A stretch of 64,000 nucleotides of DNA, from positions 124,001-188,000 of the forward strand of contig JAQTZB010000004.1 of assembly GCA_028688015.1 (NCBI GenBank), in the 5' to 3' direction. Shown here one piece after another: positions 1 to 7,380 of the stretch. The position numbers and the translations under genes are program-made. The notes beneath the pieces were generated by a model. It was not told where the DNA came from. It worked only from the letters and a program-made list of their open reading frames with translations, and ran no database searches. The DNA comes from Elusimicrobiales bacterium (lineage in GTDB: Bacteria > Elusimicrobiota > Elusimicrobia > Elusimicrobiales > UBA9959). Numbering within the stretch: position 1 is the first letter of the stretch; every line of letters begins with the position of its first letter.

Positions 1-2231
1 CCGGACAGCTCGTCGCGGCTTTTAGTGACGGACGCCAGCTCCTCCCGGGCGAGGCGCAGCTTCTCCTGGGCGGACTCGACCGCGGCCTCCACGGCCGCGT
101 TCAGCGTCAGGTCCAGCTCGCGGGCCTGCGCCTTCTGCATCTCCAGCTTCTCGTCGTGGAATTTTTTCCCGGCCGCCAGCAGCTGCTCGGCCAGCTCGGC
201 GGAGCGCGCGTTGGCGGAGGCGGCCGCGGCGCCCATCTTCTCCAGGGCCTCGCGCAGCGCGGAGTTTTCCTCATTCAGGCGCGCAGCCTTCAGGGAAATT
301 TCCTGTTCCATCGCCTCGCGGCGGTGCCTGAAGTCCATGTCCAGCGCTGACTGGCGGGCGGCGTAGGCGGCGTCCAGCTCCGCGCGGCGGGTTTCGGCCG
401 CGGCGGAGAAATCGGCTATAAAGCGGGCTTCCACCTCGCCCTGTGAGCGCGACCATTCCGTCTTGAGGGTCGAGATCTCTTTGTCCTTGGCGGCCAGCGC
501 GGCGGACAGGTCCGACTTGGCGGCAGAGGCGGCTTCCAGTGCTTCGGACAGCGCGGCGGTCTGGGCCAGCACGGCTTCCTTCACCCGGTCGGAGAGCTCT
601 TTCTCGAACGCCGCCTTGGCGGCCACTATCTCGCCGGTGGTGGCGGCGTCCCGGGCGGCGTTCTCCGCGGCGGCCTTGCGCAGCTCAGAGTTAAGGCTTT
701 CTATCTCAGCCTGGGCTTCCCGGAAACGCGTCCCGGTAGCGGCCAGCGTATTTTCAAAGCGTGCGCGTTCGGAGGTCCAGTTGGCGCGCTCGGCTTCCAG
801 CTTAGCGTCGTAATCGGCGCGGGCGGCCTCCAGCAGGGAGGCCCGCTCCTTCTCGAAAACTTCGCGGCGGGCGGCGTACTCGGCCTCCAGGCGGGCGGCC
901 AGGCGCTCGAATTCCTCTTCACGGGCGCGCAGTTCCCCGGAAAGCGCGCTTATCTTCTCATTATAGGCCCGGCGGTCGGCCTCGTAGGCGGCGGCTTCGG
1001 CCGAGAGGCTGACCTTGCCCGCCTCCAGCAGCCCGCGCTCCTGCCGCAGCCTGGCTTCCAGTTCAGTCCCCAAGGCGGCTTTCCGGGAAGAATACTCGTT
1101 CTCCAGGGCGGCCTCGCGCTCGCGCAGCGCCGCCTCCAGGCGCGCGGCGCGCCCGTCGAAATCCGCCTGCATGCGGGCGCGGTCGGCGTCCCACGCGGCG
1201 GCGGTCTTCTCCAGCCGCGCCTGCAGCTCGCGCACGGTCTCTTCCGTGGCGCGCTTCTCGTTCTCGAGCGCTATCAGCTGCGCCCTGAAAGCGGTTTCCT
1301 TGTCGGCGATCAGCTTCAGCAGCTCGGTATGGTGCGCGTCCTGCTGCGCGGCCAGGCCGTTCTCGATCTCTTTGATCCGGTCCTGCGCGGCCTTGAACTG
1401 GTCCTCGCGCACGCGCTGCTCCTCCAGCAGCCGGCCGCGCTCGGCCTGCCAGGAGGCCTCCAGAGCCGTCACCTGCGCGGCGTGGTCGGAATCGGCGGAG
1501 CGCAGCTTTTCCTCCAGCCCCTGCTCCAGCAGGCTGCGCAGTTTGCGGTAATTCTCCTCGGTTTCGCGCTTTTTGGAGAGATATTCGGCCTCCAGCTCGC
1601 GGCGGCGGCTCTCCACCTTGGCCTCTGACTGGTGCACGCTGCCCTCTAGCAGCTCGATGCGGCTCGTCAGGTCCTTCTCGCGGGCCTTGAACGAGGCCTG
1701 CAGCGCGGTCAGGCGGCCCTGGTGCTCGGCCTCCAGCTCGGCGCGCAGCGTGTCGTATTTCTTCTGGGATTCGGCTATGCGGCCCGCGAACTGGCTCTCC
1801 ACCTCCAGCAGGCGGCCGTTCCAGCGCTCTATCACGGCGCGCTGGTTGCGGTCCAGGTCCTCGAACTTGCTCTGGTACTCGTCCTCCAGGCTTTTGCGCA
1901 GGCTGTCGAGCTTGGCCTCTTTCTTGAGCAGCTGCTGGATATCCAGCTTGCCCTCGCCCAGCAGCGACATGGTGGCTTCGAGCTTGCCGTAAAAATCTTC
2001 CTTCTCCTCGAGGGTCTTGGCGCGCGAGGCGTAGGCGTCGGTAGCCGACGCCTCTTTGACCTGCAGGCGCTTGGCGGTCTCCTCGGCCAGGGTCAGGTTC
2101 TTCTTGAGGTCGGCCTTTTCCTTCTCGATGTTCTGGAGCCGCTCCAGGGCCCAGCGCAGCGTCATGCGGGCCGTGTCGAGGCTCGTCACGTCGTTCACCA
2201 GCTGTTCGAGTTCGCCGTATTCGTTTGCCAT
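1..2231 (-). CDS. Long coiled-coil protein, 3' end outside window
   Basis: The reverse strand is open from an ATG at 2231 to the window edge (743 codons, no stop), so the C-terminus is missing. The start has a Shine-Dalgarno-like AAGGGA about 7 bases upstream. The readable protein is almost entirely charged/Ala/Leu heptad sequence of the type REELEAEY, LEARLEAEY, EKERASLLEAARADYDAKLE. I find no proline and no cysteine codon over the whole stretch, which is what an uninterrupted alpha-helical rod needs. No signal peptide, membrane segment or enzymatic motif is visible; the first 25 residues (MANEYGELEQLVNDVTSLD) are the least repetitive part. It resembles SMC/filament-type coiled coils only in composition. 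A cytoskeletal, scaffold or polarity role would be a guess. Codon use matches the neighbours. It is divergent from the gene at 2360. Confidence 0.9.
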   Translation of the reverse strand, partial: MANEYGELEQLVNDVTSLDTARMTLRWALERLQNIEKEKADLKKNLTLAEETAKRLQVKEASATDAYASRAKTLEEKEDFYGKLEATMSLLGEGKLDIQQLLKKEAKLDSLRKSLEDEYQSKFEDLDRNQRAVIERWNGRLLEVESQFAGRIAESQKKYDTLRAELEAEHQGRLTALQASFKAREKDLTSRIELLEGSVHQSEAKVESRRRELEAEYLSKKRETEENYRKLRSLLEQGLEEKLRSADSDHAAQVTALEASWQAERGRLLEEQRVREDQFKAAQDRIKEIENGLAAQQDAHHTELLKLIADKETAFRAQLIALENEKRATEETVRELQARLEKTAAAWDADRARMQADFDGRAARLEAALREREAALENEYSSRKAALGTELEARLRQERGLLEAGKVSLSAEAAAYEADRRAYNEKISALSGELRAREEEFERLAARLEAEYAARREVFEKERASLLEAARADYDAKLEAERANWTSERARFENTLAATGTRFREAQAEIESLNSELRKAAAENAARDAATTGEIVAAKAAFEKELSDRVKEAVLAQTAALSEALEAASAAKSDLSAALAAKDKEISTLKTEWSRSQGEVEARFIADFSAAAETRRAELDAAYAARQSALDMDFRHRREAMEQEISLKAARLNEENSALREALEKMGAAAASANARSAELAEQLLAAGKKFHDEKLEMQKAQARELDLTLNAAVEAAVESAQEKLRLAREELASVTKSRDELS

Positions 2232-2243
2232 AGTTTTATCCCT

Positions 2244-2265
2244 TTAGACTACACATCAAGTCTAA
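2244..2265. promoter_or_regulatory. Operator-like palindrome upstream of coiled-coil gene
   Basis: A perfect 7-base inverted repeat, TTAGACT and AGTCTAA, is separated by 8 bases and lies 12 to 34 bases upstream of the coiled-coil start codon. Its size and place suit a repressor site or a leader hairpin. There is no experimental or comparative support. Confidence 0.35.
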
Positions 2266-2359
2266 TATACGGCGGCCCAATAGGCAATAAAGGGAATGTT
2301 AAATGATTATTAACAGAATGTTGCGGCCCGGCAGGGCGGGTTTTTTGTAAAATTGAAGA

Positions 2360-2785
2360 ATGAGAAAACGCTGGTTCTGGCTGGCTTTCCTGGCCGCCGC
2401 CGTCTTCCTGGCCTGGCGCTTCGGCTACCAGGCCGCGCTGCGCTATTTTTTCAGGGTTTCGGGCACCGTCAGCGTGGCCCGGGAGCTGCTGCCTGCCCTG
2501 CCCGGGGCCAACAGCATGCTCTTCGTGGTGGCCCGCAATGACCGCGGCGTTCCGGTGGCCGTCCAGAAGATCATCAACCCGGTCTTCCCGGCCAATTTCG
2601 AGCTGGCCGCGGAGGGGCTTATCATGCCGGACCTGCTGACCCGCCGGGTCTACCTGGAGGCGCTCCTGAACACGCACGGCCAGGTGGGAGTTTTCCGCCG
2701 GGGCGACCTCAAAGGCGAACTCAGCGGCCGCGTGCACTTTATAAGCAAGGGCGTGGAACTGCGGCTGGACAGCCAGGCAAAATAA
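2360..2785 (+). CDS. Membrane-anchored protein with CcmI/CycH C-terminal-like domain
   Basis: A 141-residue protein with one N-terminal membrane helix (about residues 5-20, WFWLAFLAAAVFLAW) followed by a soluble domain. The domain reads GTVSVARELLPALPG, then MLFVVARNDRGVPVAVQKI, then a GDLKGELSG turn. That pattern recalls the C-terminal domain of the cytochrome c biogenesis protein CcmI/CycH (oxidised-substrate chaperone domain: LFVFAR, G-P-PLAV, GDL). The TPR part and the second N-terminal helix of true CcmI are missing, and no ccm gene lies nearby, so the role in haem lyase work is not established. A TAAAAT box ends 6 bases before the ATG with no clear Shine-Dalgarno sequence, so translation may be leaderless. 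A terminator follows immediately. Confidence 0.75.
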   Translation: MRKRWFWLAFLAAAVFLAWRFGYQAALRYFFRVSGTVSVARELLPALPGANSMLFVVARNDRGVPVAVQKIINPVFPANFELAAEGLIMPDLLTRRVYLEALLNTHGQVGVFRRGDLKGELSGRVHFISKGVELRLDSQAK

Positions 2786-2788
2786 AAA

Positions 2789-2813
2789 CCCGGGGCAGCT
2801 TCCGCTCCCCGGG
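2789..2813 (-). terminator. Intrinsic terminator between convergent genes
   Basis: The stem CCCGGGG-C-AGC / GCT-CCCCGGG has a TTCC loop and one bulged base. Read on the minus strand it is followed by TTTTTATTTT, so it mainly ends the small gene at 2829. On the plus strand it can also end the CcmI-like gene, with a weaker T tract. Confidence 0.85.
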
Positions 2814-2828
2814 CTTTCCGGTCAAAAC

Positions 2829-3005
2829 TTACTGCTGCTTCCTGGCCTGCGGCCGCGCCCCGTTGGACAGCGAGAACAGCCAGACCAGTTTGTCGGTGGA
2901 CTTCATCAGGTTGTCCCAGTTCTTCTCCAGCTTGGGCAGCCTTTTTTCGGTCTTTACGGCCTTAGCGTCCTGCTCGTACTTCTTCCCTATTTCTTCCCAG
3001 GTCAT
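2829..3005 (-). CDS. Small 58-residue protein of unknown function, own promoter and terminator
   Basis: The ATG at 3005 is chosen over an in-frame GTG at 3014 because GGAGG lies 8 bases before the ATG, whereas the GTG overlaps that site. The product (MTWEEIGKKYEQDAKAV...) is hydrophilic, rich in Lys/Glu and Trp, and predicted helical, with no signal peptide, Cys or membrane segment. I do not recognise a family; the start resembles small stress proteins such as CsbD only loosely, and I do not claim homology. It is flanked by a good sigma70 promoter and a terminator, so it is very likely transcribed alone. This and the strong ribosome-binding site argue for a real, well-expressed small protein. 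Confidence 0.75.
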   Translation of the reverse strand: MTWEEIGKKYEQDAKAVKTEKRLPKLEKNWDNLMKSTDKLVWLFSLSNGARPQARKQQ

Positions 3006-3118
3006 ACCCCTCACCTCCGCTGTTATTACAGCCCCCCCGGGCTGGTACTAATTACTGCCTACCCTGCTTGAACGGGAAGGACCGCGCTGAAATCATACGG
3101 TTCTTTCCCCCCGCTGAT

Positions 3119-3146
3119 ATTATACCGCAAACCGTACGAAAACCAA
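3119..3146 (-). promoter_or_regulatory. Sigma70-type promoter of the 58-residue gene
   Basis: On the minus strand TTGGTT (3141-3146) and TATAAT (3119-3124) are spaced by 16 bases. The predicted transcript start near 3112 leaves a leader of about 107 bases before the ATG at 3005. The leader holds a C/G-rich hairpin (AGCCCGGGGGGGCT). Confidence 0.7.
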
Positions 3147-3213
3147 GGGCATTCAGAGCAGGCCCGGGCTGGGTCTTTTGGCCCATGCCGATAAACCGGA
3201 AAGTCTCTAAACC

Positions 3214-3444
3214 CTACCAGCCGCGCAGGCGCGAGAGGCCCATGTAGAGCAGCACCCCGCCCAGCAGCAGCAGCAGGAAGCCCCAGTTCCTGCGGTGCAG
3301 GGCCACATAGGAGTCGTTGAGGAAGGTTTCCCGGATCAGGCGGTTAACGCGCTCGATGGCGTCGGGCCGGTAGATATAACCGAGCCCGAGCAGCACGAAC
3401 AGCAGGCCGAAAAATATTTTAAGGTACGGATTTATCGCCGTCAT
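3214..3444 (-). CDS. Two-helix membrane protein, unknown function
   Basis: A 76-residue protein with two hydrophobic segments (about residues 7-25, LKIFFGLLFVLLGLGYIY, and 53-70, WGFLLLLLGGVLLYMGL) joined by a polar, Arg/Asn-rich loop. No family is recognised. Its ATG lies inside the 3' end of pth (26-base overlap), so translation is likely coupled to pth. It is the last gene of the rplY-pth end of the operon. Confidence 0.75.
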   Translation of the reverse strand: MTAINPYLKIFFGLLFVLLGLGYIYRPDAIERVNRLIRETFLNDSYVALHRRNWGFLLLLLGGVLLYMGLSRLRGW

Positions 3445-4021
3445 TGTTATAGCGGTTCATCGCGGTCACCACGCCGTCCCTGAACGCCGCAGCAAGCGCG
3501 TCGCAGGCCCGGTCGAGGAACTCCGGAAGCCGCCCCCCCTCTTCCTTTGAAAACTTCGACAGCACGAAATTCTTGCCCTCTATATGCGCCGGCCGCGGCC
3601 CTATGCCCAGCCGCAGCCGCGGGACGTTCGGCCCGACGGCGGAGATCACCGAGGCCATGCCGTTGTGAGAGCCGGCCGACCCTTCCCTGCGCAGCCGCAG
3701 CTTGCCGAAGGGCAGCGCCAGGTCGTCGTAGGCAGCGAGGATCGCCGCGGGCTGGATCTTGTAAAAACCGCCCAGGCTGGCCACCGCCTGCCCCGACAGG
3801 TTCATGTAGGTCTGCGGCTTGAGCAGGTAGCGCCGCAGGCCGCCCAGCTCGAAGTCTACGTAGAGCCCCAGGCCTTTCCAATCGCGCCAGCTCTTGCCGG
3901 GCGCCAGGCGCGCCGCGGCCAGGTCGGCCAGCATGAAGCCGATGTTGTGGCGGGTCCTCTCGTATTCCGGCCCCGGGTTGCCCAGCAGGGCCGCTAATTG
4001 CAGTTGGTCTTTCACTTTCAC
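3419..4021 (-). CDS. pth: Peptidyl-tRNA hydrolase
   Basis: Cleaves peptidyl-tRNA released from stalled ribosomes, freeing tRNA. Family landmarks: LLGNPGPEYERTRHNIGF near the N-terminus, with Asn and the catalytic His of the TRHN motif, KPQTYMNLSG, the YDDLALPFGKLRLR stretch with the catalytic-site Asp, and GSAGSHNGMASV. I place the start at the GTG at 4021 (200 residues, normal for the family); a second GTG at 4015 is equally possible. The longer TTG reading from 4060 would begin inside the loop of a perfect hairpin and add residues not seen in Pth. It follows rplY, the same neighbour order as in many bacteria (prs-rplY-pth), and overlaps the next membrane-protein gene. Confidence 0.93.
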   Translation of the reverse strand: MKVKDQLQLAALLGNPGPEYERTRHNIGFMLADLAAARLAPGKSWRDWKGLGLYVDFELGGLRRYLLKPQTYMNLSGQAVASLGGFYKIQPAAILAAYDDLALPFGKLRLRREGSAGSHNGMASVISAVGPNVPRLRLGIGPRPAHIEGKNFVLSKFSKEEGGRLPEFLDRACDALAAAFRDGVVTAMNRYNNDGDKSVP

Positions 4022-4032
4022 CCCGAAAATGA

Positions 4033-4073
4033 CGGGGAGCAGGAGCCGAACATAGTCCAACTCCTGCTCCCCG
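4033..4073 (-). terminator. Perfect 13-bp hairpin between rplY and pth
   Basis: The arms CGGGGAGCAGGAG (4033-4045) and CTCCTGCTCCCCG (4061-4073) flank a 15-base loop. On the minus strand the stem is followed by TCATTTTC, a weak T tract. It begins 18 bases after the rplY stop and can act as a partial terminator, attenuator or 3'-end stabiliser. It also covers the region just upstream of the likely pth start. Confidence 0.6.
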
Positions 4074-4090
4074 TGTCGAGCGGCACCCCT

Positions 4091-4825
4091 TTACTTCTTG
4101 GGTTCCGCTTTCTTGTCGCCGGCGGGAGCGCCGGCGGCGGGCTTCGCGCCGGGAGCGGCCTTCGCGCCGGCGGCGGGAGCGGCGCCCTCGGCGCCCTCTT
4201 CCTTCTTGCCCTTCGCGCCCACGACCTCGGGGGCGGCGGCCTCGGCGCCCGCGGCGGGCGTCTCGACCTTCTCTTCCTTCGGAGCGGTCACGCTGACCAG
4301 GATCTGCTCCGGGGCGTCCAGCAGGTCGTACTTGCCGGGCTTGATATCTTTCACGCGCAGCGAGTGGTTCAGGTGCAGGTCCGTGATGTCCAGCTCGATC
4401 TCGTGCGGGATCTCGGTGGGCAGACAGGAGATGTTCAGTTCGCGCATCGTGTGTTCCACGAGGCCGCCTTCCGTCTTGGCGCCGTAGCACTCGCCTACGA
4501 GCTTCAGGTGCACCTTGACCTTGATCTTCTCGGTCAGGGAAATGCGCTGGAAGTCGAAATGGCGGTATTTGTCGGTCACCGGGTGGCGCTGCATGGCCTT
4601 GATAATGACGGTGTCCTCGCCGCCGGCGTAGGTCAGGGTGATGATGGCGTTGGGGTCCTTGCGGATGATGGCGACGATGGCCTTCTCGTCCACGGTGACG
4701 GTCACGGGCTTCTTGTCGAGGCCGTAGATGACCGCGGGAATGCGGCCGCCGGCCCGGAAAGCGCTAAGAGTGCCGCGCTGGCCGGCCTTGTCCCGCATCT
4801 CGGCGGAAATTTTTATCTGTTGCAT
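4091..4825 (-). CDS. rplY: 50S ribosomal protein L25 (TL5/CTC type)
   Basis: Binds 5S rRNA in the large subunit. The long CTC-type form is recognised by the N-terminal domain (GRIPAVIYG, KAMQRHPVTDKYRHFDF) followed by the second beta domain (about residues 100-185, HTMRELNISCLPTEIPHEIELDI). The last ~60 residues are a low-complexity Ala/Pro/Gly/Lys tail that is not part of the fold. GGAGGAG precedes the ATG. Neighbours prs and pth are those usually found with it. The tail resembles those on several other ribosomal proteins in this window. Confidence 0.95.
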   Translation of the reverse strand: MQQIKISAEMRDKAGQRGTLSAFRAGGRIPAVIYGLDKKPVTVTVDEKAIVAIIRKDPNAIITLTYAGGEDTVIIKAMQRHPVTDKYRHFDFQRISLTEKIKVKVHLKLVGECYGAKTEGGLVEHTMRELNISCLPTEIPHEIELDITDLHLNHSLRVKDIKPGKYDLLDAPEQILVSVTAPKEEKVETPAAGAEAAAPEVVGAKGKKEEGAEGAAPAAGAKAAPGAKPAAGAPAGDKKAEPKK

Positions 4826-4863
4826 GGTGCTGCTCCTCCTGCTGAATTAAATACCCGCGAGAA

Positions 4864-5817
4864 TCACCTGAAAAGTTCGCTTATGGACTCGCCCATGTGA
4901 TTGCGCTTAATGGCCTCCGCAAGGAGCGGCGCCACGGATACTATCTTTATTTTAGCACTTTTTGAGGCGTTTACGGGAATCGTATCGCTGAAAATGATCT
5001 CTTCGATGGGGGATTTGTCTATCCGCTCTATGGCGTCCCGGCTCAGCACGCCATGGGTGGCGGCCGCTATTATCTTGGCCGCGCCCTGGTCCTTTATGGA
5101 CTGGGCCACCATGCACAGCGTGCCGGCGGTATCCACCAGGTCGTCGAAGATGAAGCAGGTCTTGCCCTTCACGTCGCCGATGATGTTGTAGACCACGGCC
5201 TCGTTGGGGCGCGGGCGGCGCTTGTCGATGATGACCAGGCCCATGTCCAGGCGCTTGGCGAAGGAGCGCGCGCGCTCCACGCTGCCCACGTCCGGGGAGA
5301 CTACCACGGTGTTCTCGAAATTGCGGTTCTTGATGTATTCCAGGATGGCCGGCCGGGAGTACAGGTGGTCCAGCGGGATGTCGAAGAAGCCCTGGATCTG
5401 GGCCGCGTGCAGGTCCAGCGTGATGACGCGGTTGACGCCGGCCTCGGTCAGCAGGTTCGCCACCAGCTTGGCGGTTATGGCCACGCGGGGGGCCGGCTTG
5501 CGGTCGGCGCGGGCGTAGCCGTAGTAAGGCATCACGGCGGTGATGCGGCCGGCCGAGGCGCGCCGCAGCGCGTCCGTCATGATGAGGAGTTCCATCAGGT
5601 TATCGTTGACAGGCGGGCAGGTGGGCTGCACCACGTAGCAGTCCTCGCCGCGCACGCTCTCGAGAATGTGGGCATCGGTCTCGCCGTCGGCGAACCGGCT
5701 GACCTTGGCCTCGGACAGCGGGACGCCCATGATGTCGCAGATCTTCCTGGCCAGCGCCGGGTTGGCGTTGCCGCTGAATATCTTGAAGGTGCCCCGCTTC
5801 CTCATCTCAGGAGTCAT
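4864..5817 (-). CDS. prs: Ribose-phosphate pyrophosphokinase
   Basis: Makes PRPP from ribose-5-phosphate and ATP for nucleotide, histidine and NAD synthesis. At 317 residues it has normal class I length. The PRPP-binding loop FDDLVDTAGT is at about 224-233, the catalytic flexible-loop motif appears as YARADRK at 101-107 (usually YARQDRK, so Gln is Ala here), LDLHAAQIQGFF is at 134-145, and DKRRPRPN is at 198-205. The start codon overlaps the glmU stop by 4 bases (ATGA), indicating coupling. hpt, which consumes PRPP, is elsewhere in the window. Confidence 0.97.
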   Translation of the reverse strand: MTPEMRKRGTFKIFSGNANPALARKICDIMGVPLSEAKVSRFADGETDAHILESVRGEDCYVVQPTCPPVNDNLMELLIMTDALRRASAGRITAVMPYYGYARADRKPAPRVAITAKLVANLLTEAGVNRVITLDLHAAQIQGFFDIPLDHLYSRPAILEYIKNRNFENTVVVSPDVGSVERARSFAKRLDMGLVIIDKRRPRPNEAVVYNIIGDVKGKTCFIFDDLVDTAGTLCMVAQSIKDQGAAKIIAAATHGVLSRDAIERIDKSPIEEIIFSDTIPVNASKSAKIKIVSVAPLLAEAIKRNHMGESISELFR

Positions 5818-7214
5818 TTGGATTTGGTCCTTTTTTTTAGCTGCTTTACCACCTGCCGGGCGCGCGCTATGGCCAGCGTCCCGCCCGGGACGTCCTCGGT
5901 TATCGTGGAACCCGCGGCCGTATAGGCCCCCGGCCCGATGTTCACGGGGGCTACCAGATTGGTGTTGGAGCCGATGAACGCGCCGTCCCCGAGGACGGTC
6001 CTGTTCTTATTGACCCCGTCGTAGTTGCAGGTGATGGTGCCGGCGCCGATGTTGACCTTCTCCCCCATCTCGGTGTCGCCGACGTAGCTGTGGTGGTGCA
6101 TCTTGGAGCCGCGCCCGATGCGCGACTTCTTCTCTTCCGCGAAATTGCCTATCTCCGCGGCCGGACCGATGTCGGACAGCGGGCGCAGGCGGGCGAAGGG
6201 CCCGATGATGGCGCCCTGCCGCACGCGGCTCTTTTCCAGGGCGCAGGAATACTTCACCTGGGCCCCGTCGTCTATCACGCAGTCCTCTATCACTCCGGCC
6301 GGTCCTATTTTACAGCCCTTGCCGATGACGGTATTGCCCTTTATGAAGACGCCGGGATACACCACGGTATCGCGGCCGATGACGGCGCTCTCCTCGATAT
6401 ACGTATTGGCCGGGTCCACCACGGTAACGCCGGAGGCCATCAGGTCCGCGGCCTTGCGGGCGGTCAGCATGGCGTAGGCTGCAGCCAGGTCGGCGCGCGA
6501 ATTTATGCCCGTCATCTCGGTAGCGTCGGGAAGTTTGAAGGCCCCGGCCTTGCCGCCGGCGGCGATTACGTTCTCCACCGCGTCGGTCAGGTAATACTCG
6601 CCCTTGGAGCCCTTCTTCTTAAGGTTGCGAACGGCCTTTTCCAGGGCTTTGACATTGAAGAAATAGGTGCCGGAATTGACTTCCTTGATGGCCCGCTCCC
6701 ACTCGTCGGCGGTGTCGGCCTCGATTATGGCGGCGACGTTGCCGGAGTGGTCGCGCTTGATGCGGCCGTACGAGCCGGGGTTCTCGAGGTCGGCGGTCAT
6801 CACCAGGCAATCGTGCCCGCCGCGGAAGAACTGGTGCAGCATCCGCTTGACGGTCTCGACGCGGAACAGCGGGGCGTCGCCGCAGAGGATCATGACGTTG
6901 GCGTGCCGGCGGACCAGGCCCATGGCCTCCTGCACGGCGCGGCCGCTGCCCTTGAGCAGCTGCTGCCGCACGAAAATCATCTTCGACGCGATATCGGCGG
7001 GCAGTTTCTTCGTCAGTTCGGCTTCCACAAGCTCGGCCTTGTGGCCGGTTATGACGATTATTTTTTCCGGCCCGAGGGCCGCGATCTTGCGGATCGCGCG
7101 CTCTACGAGCGACATGTCGCCGAGATAATGCAACACCTTCGGCAGGTCGGATTTCATCCTGGTGCCGAGGCCGGCCGCCAGAACCACCGCCGCAAAATTT
7201 TTATTCTTTGGCAT
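5814..7214 (-). CDS. glmU: Bifunctional GlcNAc-1-P uridyltransferase / GlcN-1-P acetyltransferase
   Basis: Performs the last two steps to UDP-GlcNAc: acetylation of GlcN-1-P, then uridylyl transfer. The N-terminal nucleotidyltransferase domain opens with VVLAAGLGTRMKSDLPKVLH (residues 10-29). A left-handed beta-helix domain follows from about residue 250, with hexapeptide repeats and the acetyltransferase signature IGNFAEEKKSRIGRGSK...HHHSYVGDTEMGEKVNIGAGTITCNYDG; the His cluster holds the expected catalytic His. It runs 466 residues, complete. glmM and glmS are 8-12 kb upstream on the same strand, so the whole pathway is local. It overlaps prs by 4 bases. Confidence 0.97.
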   Translation of the reverse strand: MPKNKNFAAVVLAAGLGTRMKSDLPKVLHYLGDMSLVERAIRKIAALGPEKIIVITGHKAELVEAELTKKLPADIASKMIFVRQQLLKGSGRAVQEAMGLVRRHANVMILCGDAPLFRVETVKRMLHQFFRGGHDCLVMTADLENPGSYGRIKRDHSGNVAAIIEADTADEWERAIKEVNSGTYFFNVKALEKAVRNLKKKGSKGEYYLTDAVENVIAAGGKAGAFKLPDATEMTGINSRADLAAAYAMLTARKAADLMASGVTVVDPANTYIEESAVIGRDTVVYPGVFIKGNTVIGKGCKIGPAGVIEDCVIDDGAQVKYSCALEKSRVRQGAIIGPFARLRPLSDIGPAAEIGNFAEEKKSRIGRGSKMHHHSYVGDTEMGEKVNIGAGTITCNYDGVNKNRTVLGDGAFIGSNTNLVAPVNIGPGAYTAAGSTITEDVPGGTLAIARARQVVKQLKKRTKSK

Positions 7215-7297
7215 AATTTTTCAGAAAACCGGAACCTGGAACGGAAGGACTACGCTTAAATTCTACAAAAAAGGCGGGAGACCGCGAAAGGAGAGGA

Positions 7298-7380
7298 GGG
7301 GACGTTGATTCCTAAATTCCTAATTATCAACAAATCCCCACGGAACTGTCACCGATTAGGAATTAGGAATCAACGTCCCC
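7298..7380. repeat. REP-like palindrome with GGGGAC/GTCCCC ends
   Basis: Left arm 7298-7324 begins GGGGACGTTGATTCCTAA and right arm 7355-7380 is its complement ending ATCAACGTCCCC. The arms are about 26 bases and perfect except for one bulged A, with a loop of 30 bases. The internal AT-rich repeat CCTAA(A)TTCCTAAT is unlike the GC-rich surroundings. The right end supplies the last codons and stop of the GIY-YIG gene. Palindromes of this build are typical of REP/RAYT-mobilised elements (inference); no transposase is in the window. A second element with the same end bases is at 38498. Confidence 0.8.

Noticed and set aside
4120-4280. Tandem repeat in the 3' part of rplY as a separate element
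   Set aside because: The repetitive bases encode the in-frame Ala/Pro/Gly/Lys tail of L25 and need no separate explanation.
3447-4490. 347-codon minus-strand ORF overlapping pth and rplY
   Set aside because: Arg/Gly-rich out-of-frame product of GC-rich coding sequence; the true genes in this stretch are Pth and L25.
7215-7380. Insertion sequence remnant next to glmU
   Set aside because: There is a palindrome but no transposase fragment or target-site duplication that I can see, so it is reported only as a REP-like repeat.
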